Shown here in pieces: positions 1-8,726 of a stretch of 64,000 bases of DNA; position 1 is the stretch's first letter; every line of letters starts with the position of its first letter. The stretch lies in NCBI RefSeq assembly GCF_036014195.1, contig NZ_CP107918.1, forward strand, positions 7,130,001-7,194,000, read 5' to 3'. The DNA is from Streptomyces sp. NBC_00442 (GTDB lineage: Bacteria; Actinomycetota; Actinomycetes; Streptomycetales; Streptomycetaceae). The notes beneath the pieces are model-generated. The model searched no databases. It had not been told where the DNA came from and saw nothing but the letters and a program-made list of their open reading frames with translations. A program made the position numbers and the translations under genes.

Positions 1-54
1 GTCGTCCTCGCCACCGACCGGCACGCCGTGGACCTCCGCGCCGTCGAGGGCTGA
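1..54 (+). CDS. 3' end of an unidentified CDS cut by the window edge
   Basis: An open frame from the first base reads 17 codons and ends in TGA at 52-54. The C-terminal residues (ending DLRAVEG) and the GC-rich third positions are compatible with real coding sequence. Too little is present to name a family. It is co-directional with the exporter that follows. Confidence 0.45.
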   Translation, partial: VVLATDRHAVDLRAVEG

Positions 55-394
55 GAGGCCGGGGCCCGTCACTCCCGACGCGGCCCATTGCCTCCGACGA
101 GGCTCGTCACCCCCGACGTCTGAGCGGGCATGTGGTTGCTTCCGCAAGTGTGGGGGCGGTGAGTTTCGGACATACCTGCATCGATGGGGTGTGAGGGCCT
201 GCCGCCCCCTGGAATCACGTGCCCCGGGGGCCAGGAAGTCCTGTGCCATCGGGCCCCAACACCTACGATTCATCCGGCCGTTGCCCGGTTCTGGCCTACG
301 ATTTTCTTGATCGAGAGCCAGAACGGCACAAGAAACGACTGAAAGTGTCCTGTTTGTTTTGACTCCTGATCGGCGCGCGGTGAAGGTCTCGTGC
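55..394. other. Intergenic region upstream of the NRPS locus
   Basis: About 340 bases with no convincing gene. The stretch just before the exporter is less GC-rich than its surroundings and holds an inverted repeat (listed separately). A short direct repeat, CCTACGATT, occurs near 263 and again near 296. This is the likely promoter region of the NRPS locus. Confidence 0.5.
288..324. promoter_or_regulatory. Inverted repeat before the NRPS locus exporter
   Basis: The arms GTTCTGGC (288-295) and GCCAGAAC (317-324) are exact inverted 8-mers separated by 21 bases that include a T-rich run. The repeat lies about 70 bases before the exporter start. It could be an operator or the terminator of the preceding gene; the lack of a T-tail after the second arm makes an operator slightly more likely. 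Confidence 0.4.
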
Positions 395-1813
395 ATGTCC
401 CCTTCGTCCCGGGCCGCTCCCAGCGGTCTGCTCCGTATGCGCGATTTCCGTCTGCTGCTCGCCGGAGCCGCGGCCGGGCAGGCCGGCGCCCAAGTCACCC
501 TGGTCGCCCTGCCGTTGGTGGCCGTCCTCGAACTCGAAGCGCCCGCCTTCCAGGTGGGGCTGCTCACCGCGGCGGAGACCGCGGCGTTCCTGCTCATCGG
601 TCTGCCCGCGGGGGCCTGGGTCGACCGGATGCGCAAAATACCCCTGATGATCCGCGCCGATCTGATCCGCTCCCTGGCGATGGCCAGCATTCCGGCCGCC
701 GCCGTCGCGGACGCGCTGACCATGGCACAGCTCTATGTGGTGGCCCTGGTCACCGGCGTCGCGACGGTCTTCTTCGACGTGGCCCACCAGAGCTATCTGC
801 CCCATCTCCTGCCCAGGGAGCAGTTGGTGGCCGGCAACGGGGCGCTGGAGACGGTACGTTCCTCGGCCCAGGTGGCCGGGCCCGGCCTCGGTGGCGGCCT
901 CGTCCAAGCTGTGGGGGCGCACCTGGCGATCGTCGCCGACGCGGTCGGCTACGCCGTCTCGGCCCTGTTCCTCCTGGCCATCCGCCGCCCCGAGGCCGCA
1001 CCCGAACCCGTACCCGGCGCGTCCCTGCGCAAGGACGTCGTGGAGGGCCTGCGCTTCGTGCTCGGTCAGCCGCTGCTGCGGGTGATCGCGGGTACCACCG
1101 GGCTCGGCAACTTCTTCACCGCCATGCTGATGGCCACCCAGACCATCTTCCTGGTCCGCGTCCTCGGCCTGGCGCCGGCGGCGGTCGGCGTCATGCTCTC
1201 GGCGTCGGCCGTCGGCGGCCTCGCGGGTGCGCTGAGTGCGGGGCGCTTCGCCGCCCGCTTCGGCCAGGCCCGCCTGATCTGGCTGTCGGCTCTCGTCAGC
1301 GGGCCCTTCGCCCTGCTGTGGCCGCTTTCGGGCAGGGGCGCCGCCGCCGCGCTGTTCGCGCTCGGCTCCGCCGTGGTCTTCTTCGGCGCCGTCGTCTACA
1401 ACGTCGCCCAGGTGAGCTTCCGTCAAACTCTTTGCCCACCACGCCTGTTGGGCCGGATGAACGCGACCCTGCGCTTCGTCATGTGGGGCACCCTTCCGCT
1501 CGGCGCCCTCGTCGGCGGCGCCGTGGCCGACGCGTTCGGAGCGCGTGCGGCGCTGTGGATCTGCGCGGCCGGCTTCCTCGTCGTCCCGCTGCCCCTGCTG
1601 CTCTCGCCGCTGCGCCGAATGCGGGACCTCCCCGCGCCGGCGCACTCCGAGGACACCGTGCCGCAGGGTACCGAGCGACACGACGACGGGCGACACGACG
1701 CCGAGCGACACGACACCGAGCGACACGACGCCGAGCGACACGACGCCGAGCGACACGACGACGGGCGGCAGGACGTCGCGCACGGTCACGACGAGAACGT
1801 TCCTGTCGCCTGA
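395..1813 (+). CDS. MFS efflux transporter (EntS/MFS_3-like), first gene of the NRPS locus
   Basis: A 472-residue integral membrane protein with about 12 hydrophobic segments and the MFS loop motif GAWVDRMRK after TM2. Overall it resembles enterobactin-exporter-type MFS_3 proteins that export peptides and siderophores. The ATG at 395 is chosen because GAAGG lies 8 bases upstream; the frame also has TTG 359 and GTG 380. The predicted role is export of, or resistance to, the product of the following NRPS genes, inferred from position only. The C-terminus is unusual: about 35 residues of charged low-complexity repeat (ERHDA/ERHDT/GRHDD) encoded by a tandem DNA repeat, projecting after the last TM. 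Confidence 0.85.
   Translation: MSPSSRAAPSGLLRMRDFRLLLAGAAAGQAGAQVTLVALPLVAVLELEAPAFQVGLLTAAETAAFLLIGLPAGAWVDRMRKIPLMIRADLIRSLAMASIPAAAVADALTMAQLYVVALVTGVATVFFDVAHQSYLPHLLPREQLVAGNGALETVRSSAQVAGPGLGGGLVQAVGAHLAIVADAVGYAVSALFLLAIRRPEAAPEPVPGASLRKDVVEGLRFVLGQPLLRVIAGTTGLGNFFTAMLMATQTIFLVRVLGLAPAAVGVMLSASAVGGLAGALSAGRFAARFGQARLIWLSALVSGPFALLWPLSGRGAAAALFALGSAVVFFGAVVYNVAQVSFRQTLCPPRLLGRMNATLRFVMWGTLPLGALVGGAVADAFGARAALWICAAGFLVVPLPLLLSPLRRMRDLPAPAHSEDTVPQGTERHDDGRHDAERHDTERHDAERHDAERHDDGRQDVAHGHDENVPVA
1671..1770 (+). repeat. 15-bp tandem repeat encoding ERHDA pentapeptides
   Basis: The unit GAGCGACACGACGCC and close variants (GGGCGACACGACGCC, GAGCGACACGACACC) recur about six times inside the exporter gene. 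The period of 15 preserves the frame. The encoded tail alternates acidic, basic and His residues. Copy number is likely to differ between strains by slippage. Confidence 0.85.
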
Positions 1814-1991
1814 CCGTCACCGGCCGGGCAGGGCAACACCCCTTGGCGGCGCACCGGTTCGAACGCGCCTGCGGGGGAGGGCCCCCGCCCTCGACAGCCC
1901 CTCGACGGCCCCACCCTCGGACAATCCCGTCCCGACAGTCCCGCCCCCGACAGTCCCGCCCCGACAGTCCCCGACCCCGAGAGAGGATCAC

Positions 1992-3284
1992 GTGCACCCC
2001 AGCATCACGGGCCAGTACCTCGCCCGCTACCAGCGCCTCGGCGCGGGTGACCCGGCCCCCGGACTGCTGCCCGTCACCGGAGCCCAGCGGCGCTTCCTGC
2101 TCGTGCGCGCCCTGGACCCGGCCGGCCGCGCCGACATCGTCCCGATGTTCTTCGCCTTCCCGCGCGGCACCGTCGACCCGGCGCGCCTGCGCGCCGCGGC
2201 GAACCACCTGGCCGCCCGCCACCCCGTCCTGCGCTCCCGGGCCTGTGTCGTGCGGGGCACGCCCGTCCTGCGGCCCGAGCCCGCCGACGTACCGCTGGAG
2301 CACATCGCCCCCGCGCCCGGCGAGGACGCGCGGGACGCCTTGCGGCGCGCCCTGGCCGGGTGGGTCGCCGACGGTCCGCCGCTGCGGCTCCTCCTCGCCC
2401 ACGACGGCCCGAACGCCGAGGAGGAGGTGCTCGCCGTCGTCCTCGACCACACCGCATGCGACGGCCAGTCCCTCGCCCGCGTCGTCGAAGAACTCGGCGC
2501 CGCCTACCGCGACCGCACCGGACCCCACGACCTGCCGCCCGCCGACGCGGCCGCCGAACTCGCCGCCTACAAGGACGCCGTACTGAGCCAGCTCGCCGCC
2601 GAGGACCGCGCCGCATCGCCCCGCGCGCTGGCCTACTGGGCTGAGCGACTGCACCCCGCCCACGAGCAGGCGCCGCTGCCCGGAGCGCGGCGCATGTCGG
2701 CGGAACTGCCCACAGGCGCAACGGAGTTGCTGCTCCCCTCGCCTCCGGGAGGCGTACCCTTCCCGGCTCTGCTCGACGCCTGCCGGGCGGCGGCCTCGGC
2801 CCTGTACGGAATCGGACCCGTCTCGCCCATCGGCTACCCCTGGGGTGGCCGCCCGGCCGGCGCCGGGCCCGTGCTCGGCTGCTTCCTCAACACCGTGGTC
2901 TTCCCCGCCGACACCGCGAACACGCCCGCGCCCGAGGTGACGGCCACCCAGTGGTGGGACGACCTGGACCGCGCCGACACCCCCTTCGACGACGTGGTGC
3001 GGGCGGTCCGGGCCGGCGGTTCCGCCTGGTCCGGCAGGCTCGACGGGCTCCTCACCGTCGACGACGCCCGCTACCTGACCCCCCTGCGGCTGGGTGCGAC
3101 ACCGGGCCGTGAGGTGCACATCGACGGCCGGCAGCTCCGCGCGCCCTTCGCGGTCTCCGCCACTCAGGGGCCCGAACTCCACCTCCGCATGGTGTGGGAC
3201 CGCGCGGTCCTCGACGACCGTGCCGCCGAAGACGCCTTCGCGGCCCTGTGCGCGGCGCTGCCCGCCGGTGAGCCCGTCCACTGA
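1992..3284 (+). CDS. Stand-alone NRPS condensation-domain protein
   Basis: A 430-residue protein consisting of a single condensation/acyltransferase-like domain. The GTG at 1992 follows GAGAGG and starts at the N-terminal helix; the frame is open further upstream but through repetitive non-coding-like DNA. The active-site motif HHxxxDG appears as DHTACDG (about residues 152-158): the first His is Asp, while the second, catalytic His and the Asp are kept. It is co-directional with the NRPS genes and likely performs one of the amide- or ester-forming steps in trans. A non-catalytic or editing role cannot be excluded. Confidence 0.8.
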   Translation: MHPSITGQYLARYQRLGAGDPAPGLLPVTGAQRRFLLVRALDPAGRADIVPMFFAFPRGTVDPARLRAAANHLAARHPVLRSRACVVRGTPVLRPEPADVPLEHIAPAPGEDARDALRRALAGWVADGPPLRLLLAHDGPNAEEEVLAVVLDHTACDGQSLARVVEELGAAYRDRTGPHDLPPADAAAELAAYKDAVLSQLAAEDRAASPRALAYWAERLHPAHEQAPLPGARRMSAELPTGATELLLPSPPGGVPFPALLDACRAAASALYGIGPVSPIGYPWGGRPAGAGPVLGCFLNTVVFPADTANTPAPEVTATQWWDDLDRADTPFDDVVRAVRAGGSAWSGRLDGLLTVDDARYLTPLRLGATPGREVHIDGRQLRAPFAVSATQGPELHLRMVWDRAVLDDRAAEDAFAALCAALPAGEPVH

Positions 3285-3482
3285 CACCGCCCGCACGCGC
3301 CGCGCCGTACGCGGCAGCCGACGCGCGACCACGTGACTCCCGACAGCCCAGCCGCACCCAGCCACCGCCAGTCACACCCCGACATCCGGCCGGCCGCGCG
3401 ATCCGCGACCCGGCCGGCGCACCGCCGTGCGGGCGCACGACCGCGTCCCGCACTCCCGACCCGACAACCCAAGGGATCGCCC

Positions 3483-6400
3483 ATGCTCCCCCTCTCCTCC
3501 TCGCAGGAGATCGTCTGGCTGCACGAACAAGTGCAGCCGGGCAGCCGCGCCTACAACTTCACCGCCTCCCTCGACCTGTGGGGCACCCTCGATGTGGACG
3601 CGCTGCGCAGCGGCCTCACCGCCACCCTCGCCCGCCACCCCGGTCTCCGTCTCGAACTGGTGCCCGTGGCGGGCGCCATGCCCGGCCAGCGGGTCGCCGA
3701 CGTCTGCACGCCGCGGCTGCGCACCGTGGACATCACCTGGGAGGCCGACCCCGAGGCCGCCTTCGAGGAGCTGCTGAGGGCCGAGGCGGAGACCCCGCTC
3801 GACACCTTCGACGCACCCCTGCTGCGCTGGACCCTCGTCAAACTCGGCGAAGACCGGCACCGGCTCATCCACGTCGAGCACCATCTGATCCACGACGGGC
3901 ACTCGTTCGCCATCCTGCTGAACGACGTCTTCAGCGTCTACAGCGCCCAAGTGCGCGGTGAATCCATTCAGTTGGGCGAGGCGAGCTCATACGCCGACCA
4001 TGTGCGGGACCGGGCCGGCGACGTACGGGCCGAGGAGCTGAGCGCCGGCCTGGAGTACTGGGCGGACACCCTGCGCGACGTCTCGTACGACATGCCGCTG
4101 CCCGGACTCGCCCGGCCGGGGGCACGGCGGCGCCACCACGGCGGGCAGCTGCGCCAGTCGATCGGCGCGGACCTCGCGGAGCGGCTGCGCGCCCACACCC
4201 GTGAGCGCGGCCTCACTCCGTTCGCCACACTCCTCGGACTCTTCGCCGAACTGCTGCGGCGCCACAGCGGACGCAGCCAGATGGTGGTGGGAACCGCCGT
4301 GGGCAACCGCCCGCGCGGCTACGAGGACGCCGTCGGCATGTTCGTCAACACCATCCCGCTCCGTCTCGACCTGGACCCCGGCGCTCCCGCCGAGGACACC
4401 ATGGACGAGGTCACCGACACGCTCATCCGTGCGCTCCCGCACCAGGAAGTGCCGGTCCAGGAGCTGACCCGGGCCCTCGGGCTGCACACGTCGGGCGCCG
4501 ACAACCCGCTGTTCGACGTCATGTTCAGCGCCCACGACGCGCCGCTGCCCGAACTCGACGTGCCCGGCCTCGACATCACCCTCTTCGAGGGCTTCAACAC
4601 CGGCACCACCCGCTTCGACCTCGACGTGGTGCTGCTCCCCGACGACCGCCGCGGCGTGAGCCTGCGCCACGGCGCGGCCGGCATGACCCTCGTGTGGGAC
4701 TACGACGCCGATCTCTTCGGCGAAGATGTGGCGAAGCTGCTCGCCGGACGCTTCCTCGACCTGCTGCGCGCCTATCTCGACGCCCCGGCCACCGTCCTCG
4801 CCGACCTGGCGCTCCCCGCGGCGCCCCCTCAGGCGGACCCCGCGCCCGCCGTGGCGGCCGGCCGCGATCCGCTCGACCCGGCCGCCGCCCAGGATCCGTC
4901 GCTGCCCGCGTTCCTCATCGGTGCCCGCCGGATCACCTACGGAGAACTCGACGACCGGGTGACCTCGCTCGCCGGGCGGATGCTGGCCGCCGGCGTGAGC
5001 GCGGGGCAGCCGGTCGCCGCGCTGCTGCCGCGCGGCGCCGACTCGGTCGTGGCGCTGCTCGCCTGCCTGCGGACCGGCGCGGTGTACTGCCCGCTGTCGC
5101 CGTCCGATCCGGCCGCCCGCCGTGAGCTGCTGCTCGACCGGTTGGCACCCGCCTTGGTCCTCACGGCCCCGGGCACCGCGGTGAGCGTCCCCGCGGGCCT
5201 GCCGAGCGCGGCGGTCGACGCGGCCGTCCTGCCGGATGCCCGCGCGGCGGACGTGGTGCCCGATGCGGCGTACGTCATCCACACCTCCGGCTCGACCGGC
5301 ACACCCAAGGCCGTCGCCGTCGGCCGGGCCGCCCTGGTCAACCATCTGACCGGGGCGGCCGAGCGGTTCGCGCTCGCGCCGGGCGACCGTGTGCTGCTCT
5401 TCGCCCAGCCGTCGTTCGACGTGGCCCTCGAAGAGGTGCTTCCCTCGCTGTACGCGGGCGCCTGTCTGGTCGTACCGGAGCAGGACGTACCGACCGGCGG
5501 GGAGCTCGCGCGGACGCTCGCCGCCGCCCGCGTCACCGTCGCCAACCTGCCCACCAGCTACTTCCTCGCCACCCGCCAGGACCTCCTGCCGGCGCTCACC
5601 GAGGGACGCTGGGCGCCGCGGCTGCTCGTTCTCGGCGGCGAGCGCATCCCCGCCGACGTGATGCGTACGTTTTTCGCCGAGGCGGGCACGGACCGCGAGC
5701 CCGGCTCCCGAACGGGCGCGCACACCGGCACCGGCATCAACTCGGGCACCGGGACCGGCCGCCCCGCGTTCACCGTGCTCAACGTCTACGGCGTCACCGA
5801 AGCCGCCATCAGCTCCACCGTGCACGAGATCACTGCGGACAGCCTCGTCGAAGGCGCCGAGATCCCGCTCGGCAGCGAGCTTCCCGGCGAACGGATCCAC
5901 ATCCTGGACCAGGCGCTGCGTCCGCTGCCCACCGGCGCGGTCGGCGAACTTGCCGTCGCGGGCGCCGGCCTCGCCGAGGGTTACGTCAAGAACCCGGAGG
6001 CCACCGCGGCCCGCTTCGTCACCGTCGGCGCACTCGGCGGTGAGCGCGTCTACCTCACCGGAGACCTCGGCTACCGCGGCGAGGACGGCCTGCTGCGCTT
6101 CCTCGGACGGCGCGACAACCAGATCAAGCTGCGCGGCCACCGCATCGAACTCGAAGAGGTGGAGGCCGCGGCCTCCGCGGCGCTCGGCGGCCGGTCCTGC
6201 GCCGTCGTCCTCGACCGCGAGGCCGACGGCGGCCCCCGTCTCGTCGCCTTCCGCGAACGCGCCGACGAAGTCGAGGAATGGGACGAGCGGGCGCTCCACG
6301 CCGAGCTGAGCCGCCGCCTGCCCGGCGCCCTCGTGCCCTCCCGCTGGGTGCTCCTCGACACCATGCCGACCCTTGCCGGAGGAAAGCCGAACCGAGTGGC

Positions 6401-6764
6401 CCTGGCCCGCACGGCGGCCGAGACGGCGCCCGTCGCGCCCATCGAGGAGGCGGCCCCGATGTCGGACCCGGCCCGCTCCGGCGACCCGGCCGTCGTCCTG
6501 CTCGCCGAAGGCTGGCGCGAGGTGCTCGGCCACGACCGCTTCGATGAGACCTCGCACTTCTTCCACATCGGCGGCCACTCCCTGCTCGCCGCGCAACTGG
6601 CGGCCTGGCTCGAACCGCGCCTGGGCGAGCGCCCCTCGTTGCGCCTGCTCTTCCAGCACCCGGTCCTCGCCGACCAGGCCCGCGCCCTCAGCGAGACCGC
6701 ACGCACCGAGACCGCCCGCACCGAGACGACCGTCCCCGCCCTCAGCACGCCGAAGGAGTCCTGA
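3483..6764 (+). CDS. NRPS module: condensation-adenylation-carrier (C-A-T)
   Basis: A 1093-residue protein. The C domain (about 1-440) has an intact HHLIHDG motif near residue 133. The A domain (about 475-985) has core motifs HTSGSTGTPK near 600, NVYGVTE, YLTGDLGY and QIKLRGHRIE. The carrier domain has GGHSLLA with the phosphopantetheine Ser near 1033. By-eye alignment to GrsA gives pocket residues D-V-E-S-V-G-V-I-S; a Glu at position 239 often goes with a basic substrate, so Lys/Orn-like is a tentative guess. The ATG at 3483 follows AAGGGA; the frame is open upstream without a ribosome site. A Gly/Thr-rich insertion (bases about 5690-5765) precedes motif A5. The stop overlaps the next start (TGATG), indicating coupling. 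Confidence 0.93.
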   Translation: MLPLSSSQEIVWLHEQVQPGSRAYNFTASLDLWGTLDVDALRSGLTATLARHPGLRLELVPVAGAMPGQRVADVCTPRLRTVDITWEADPEAAFEELLRAEAETPLDTFDAPLLRWTLVKLGEDRHRLIHVEHHLIHDGHSFAILLNDVFSVYSAQVRGESIQLGEASSYADHVRDRAGDVRAEELSAGLEYWADTLRDVSYDMPLPGLARPGARRRHHGGQLRQSIGADLAERLRAHTRERGLTPFATLLGLFAELLRRHSGRSQMVVGTAVGNRPRGYEDAVGMFVNTIPLRLDLDPGAPAEDTMDEVTDTLIRALPHQEVPVQELTRALGLHTSGADNPLFDVMFSAHDAPLPELDVPGLDITLFEGFNTGTTRFDLDVVLLPDDRRGVSLRHGAAGMTLVWDYDADLFGEDVAKLLAGRFLDLLRAYLDAPATVLADLALPAAPPQADPAPAVAAGRDPLDPAAAQDPSLPAFLIGARRITYGELDDRVTSLAGRMLAAGVSAGQPVAALLPRGADSVVALLACLRTGAVYCPLSPSDPAARRELLLDRLAPALVLTAPGTAVSVPAGLPSAAVDAAVLPDARAADVVPDAAYVIHTSGSTGTPKAVAVGRAALVNHLTGAAERFALAPGDRVLLFAQPSFDVALEEVLPSLYAGACLVVPEQDVPTGGELARTLAAARVTVANLPTSYFLATRQDLLPALTEGRWAPRLLVLGGERIPADVMRTFFAEAGTDREPGSRTGAHTGTGINSGTGTGRPAFTVLNVYGVTEAAISSTVHEITADSLVEGAEIPLGSELPGERIHILDQALRPLPTGAVGELAVAGAGLAEGYVKNPEATAARFVTVGALGGERVYLTGDLGYRGEDGLLRFLGRRDNQIKLRGHRIELEEVEAAASAALGGRSCAVVLDREADGGPRLVAFRERADEVEEWDERALHAELSRRLPGALVPSRWVLLDTMPTLAGGKPNRVALARTAAETAPVAPIEEAAPMSDPARSGDPAVVLLAEGWREVLGHDRFDETSHFFHIGGHSLLAAQLAAWLEPRLGERPSLRLLFQHPVLADQARALSETARTETARTETTVPALSTPKES

Positions 6765-8680
6765 TGACACAGCAATTGAGGAACCGTCAGTCCGGGGAGC
6801 GTCCCGGCGACGTCCGGTCGGGTACCGCCCCGAGCATCCTGCGCGGCGCCCCCCTCGCCGAGCCGGCGGCTGCCGGCCGGGGAGTCCTCGCGCGCTACGA
6901 GGAGTGGGTGCGCCGCTCACCCCAGGCCCCCGCGGTGATCGACGGGGAGCACCGGTGGTCCTATGCGCGGCTCGACGAGGCCGCCGACGCGGTCGCCGCG
7001 ACGCTGACGGGCCGTGTCGGGCCGGGGGACATCGTCGGGGTGTGCCTCGACCGGTCGGCCGCCCTGGTCGTCACCGCGATCGCGCTGGCCCGCATCGGGG
7101 CGGTCTACCTGCCGCTCGGCCCGCGCCCCGGAGAGCGCCGCATCGCGGCGGTCGCCGAAGACATCGGCGTCGCCTGCCTCATCGGCGCCCCGGACGTTCT
7201 GACGAAGCATCACCAGGCAGACGAAATGGTCGAGTTGCCGGTGTCCGGCAAGGGAGCCAACGCGGCTTCCTCCGTCGTGGCCGCCTTCACGCCGGTGACG
7301 CCCGGCGCGCGCACCGCGCCCGTCGAGGCCCTGTACGCGGTGCTCACCTCCGGCTCCACCGGCCGGCCCAAGGCCGTCACGGTCGCCGGGGCCGCCCTGG
7401 CCGCCCTCGTCGACTGGTACCGCGAGGAGACCGGGCTCGCCCCTGGCGACCGCCAGTCCCTCCTCATCGGTGTCGCCTTCGACCCCCACCTGCTGGAACT
7501 GTGGTCGGGCCTGACCTGCGGCGCGGCCCTCATACCCGCCCCCGACGAGGTCCGTTGGGACCCGGCCGCCCTCACCGACTGGTGGCGTGCGGCCGAGGTG
7601 ACGGCCTGCGTCGCGGCCACCCCCATGATCGAGCCGCTCCTCGACCGGCCGTGGCCGCCTGAGCTGAAGCTCCGTCACCTCATGGTCGGCGGTGACCGGA
7701 TGCGCCGGCGCCCCGGCCCGGACGTCACCGCCACCGTGTACAACGCCTACGGCCCGGCCGAAGCCACCGTCGTCACCACCACCCACGCCATGCGGGCGAG
7801 CGACCCGGACGTCGGCAGCGACGAGGCACCGCCGATCGGCACGCCGATCGCGGGCGCCACCGTCGCCGTCACCGACGCCGAGGGCCGCGTCCTCGCGCGC
7901 GGCGAGGACGGCGAGCTGCGCATCGGCGGAACCTGTCTCGCCCTCGGCTATCTCGACCCCGAGCTGACCGCCCGCCGCTTCACCGTCCCGCCGGCCGAAC
8001 TCGCCGGCCTGGAGCGCATGTACCGCACCGGTGACCGGGTGCGCATGCTGGACGACGACCGCCTGGTCTTCCTCGGACGCCTCGACGACCAGGTCAAGAT
8101 CAGCGGGGTGCGGATCGAACCCGCCGAGGTCGAGGCCGCGTTCGAGCAGCACCCCGCGGTCCGCAGCGCCGTGGTCACCGCACCGCGCGACGCGCGGGGC
8201 CGCGCCCGGCTCGTCGCCCACGTACTGCCGGTCCCCGGTACCACGCCCGGCGCCGACGACCTCCTCGCCGGCGTCCGGGCCTGGCTGCCCGAACAGGCCG
8301 TCCCCTCGACCGTGCGGATCGTGGACGACTTCCCGCTGGACGCCAACGGCAAGGTGGACCGGCCCGCCCTCCTGAAGCAGGCCGAACAGGAACCCGGGGC
8401 CGGCACGGCCGAAACCGCCGTGCCCACGGACGCCACCCCCGACGAACGGCTCGTGCTCGCCACCGTCCGCGACCTGCTCGGCCGCCCCGAAACCACCCTC
8501 GACGACAACTTCTCCGACGCCGGCGGCACCTCCCTCCTCGCGGCCCGCCTCCTGGAAGCACTGGAGAAGGCGACCCGCGTACGCCTGAGGGCGCCGGAGC
8601 TGCTGCGCCAGCCCGACCTGAGGGCGATCGCCGCGGTACTCGACAAGCGCCGCGCCGCGGCCCGCACACCAGGGCCCTGA
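6764..8680 (+). CDS. NRPS adenylation-carrier didomain (A-T), no C domain
   Basis: A 638-residue protein whose ATG overlaps the previous stop by one base. The A domain spans about residues 35-540 with LTSGSTGRPK near 195, FDPHLLEL at core A4, YNAYGPAEA at A5, YRTGDRVR at A7 and QVKISGVRIEP at A8. A carrier domain follows with GGTSLLA (Ser near 590); Thr replaces the usual His of GGHS. Without a C domain the loaded amino acid must be used by the neighbouring C domains in trans. Pocket residues begin D-P-x-x-L; I do not assign a substrate. Confidence 0.92.
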   Translation: MTQQLRNRQSGERPGDVRSGTAPSILRGAPLAEPAAAGRGVLARYEEWVRRSPQAPAVIDGEHRWSYARLDEAADAVAATLTGRVGPGDIVGVCLDRSAALVVTAIALARIGAVYLPLGPRPGERRIAAVAEDIGVACLIGAPDVLTKHHQADEMVELPVSGKGANAASSVVAAFTPVTPGARTAPVEALYAVLTSGSTGRPKAVTVAGAALAALVDWYREETGLAPGDRQSLLIGVAFDPHLLELWSGLTCGAALIPAPDEVRWDPAALTDWWRAAEVTACVAATPMIEPLLDRPWPPELKLRHLMVGGDRMRRRPGPDVTATVYNAYGPAEATVVTTTHAMRASDPDVGSDEAPPIGTPIAGATVAVTDAEGRVLARGEDGELRIGGTCLALGYLDPELTARRFTVPPAELAGLERMYRTGDRVRMLDDDRLVFLGRLDDQVKISGVRIEPAEVEAAFEQHPAVRSAVVTAPRDARGRARLVAHVLPVPGTTPGADDLLAGVRAWLPEQAVPSTVRIVDDFPLDANGKVDRPALLKQAEQEPGAGTAETAVPTDATPDERLVLATVRDLLGRPETTLDDNFSDAGGTSLLAARLLEALEKATRVRLRAPELLRQPDLRAIAAVLDKRRAAARTPGP

Positions 8681-8726
8681 CGTGAGAGCCCACAAGACCC
8701 TCACCGACGACCGGAAGGAACCGACC

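Noticed and set aside
3987..6920. A 977-codon open frame on the minus strand opposite the NRPS C-A-T gene
   Set aside because: High GC gives long antisense frames. The product is low-complexity (Gly, Arg, Glu, Ala), has no domain, and the plus strand encodes an intact NRPS with all motifs.
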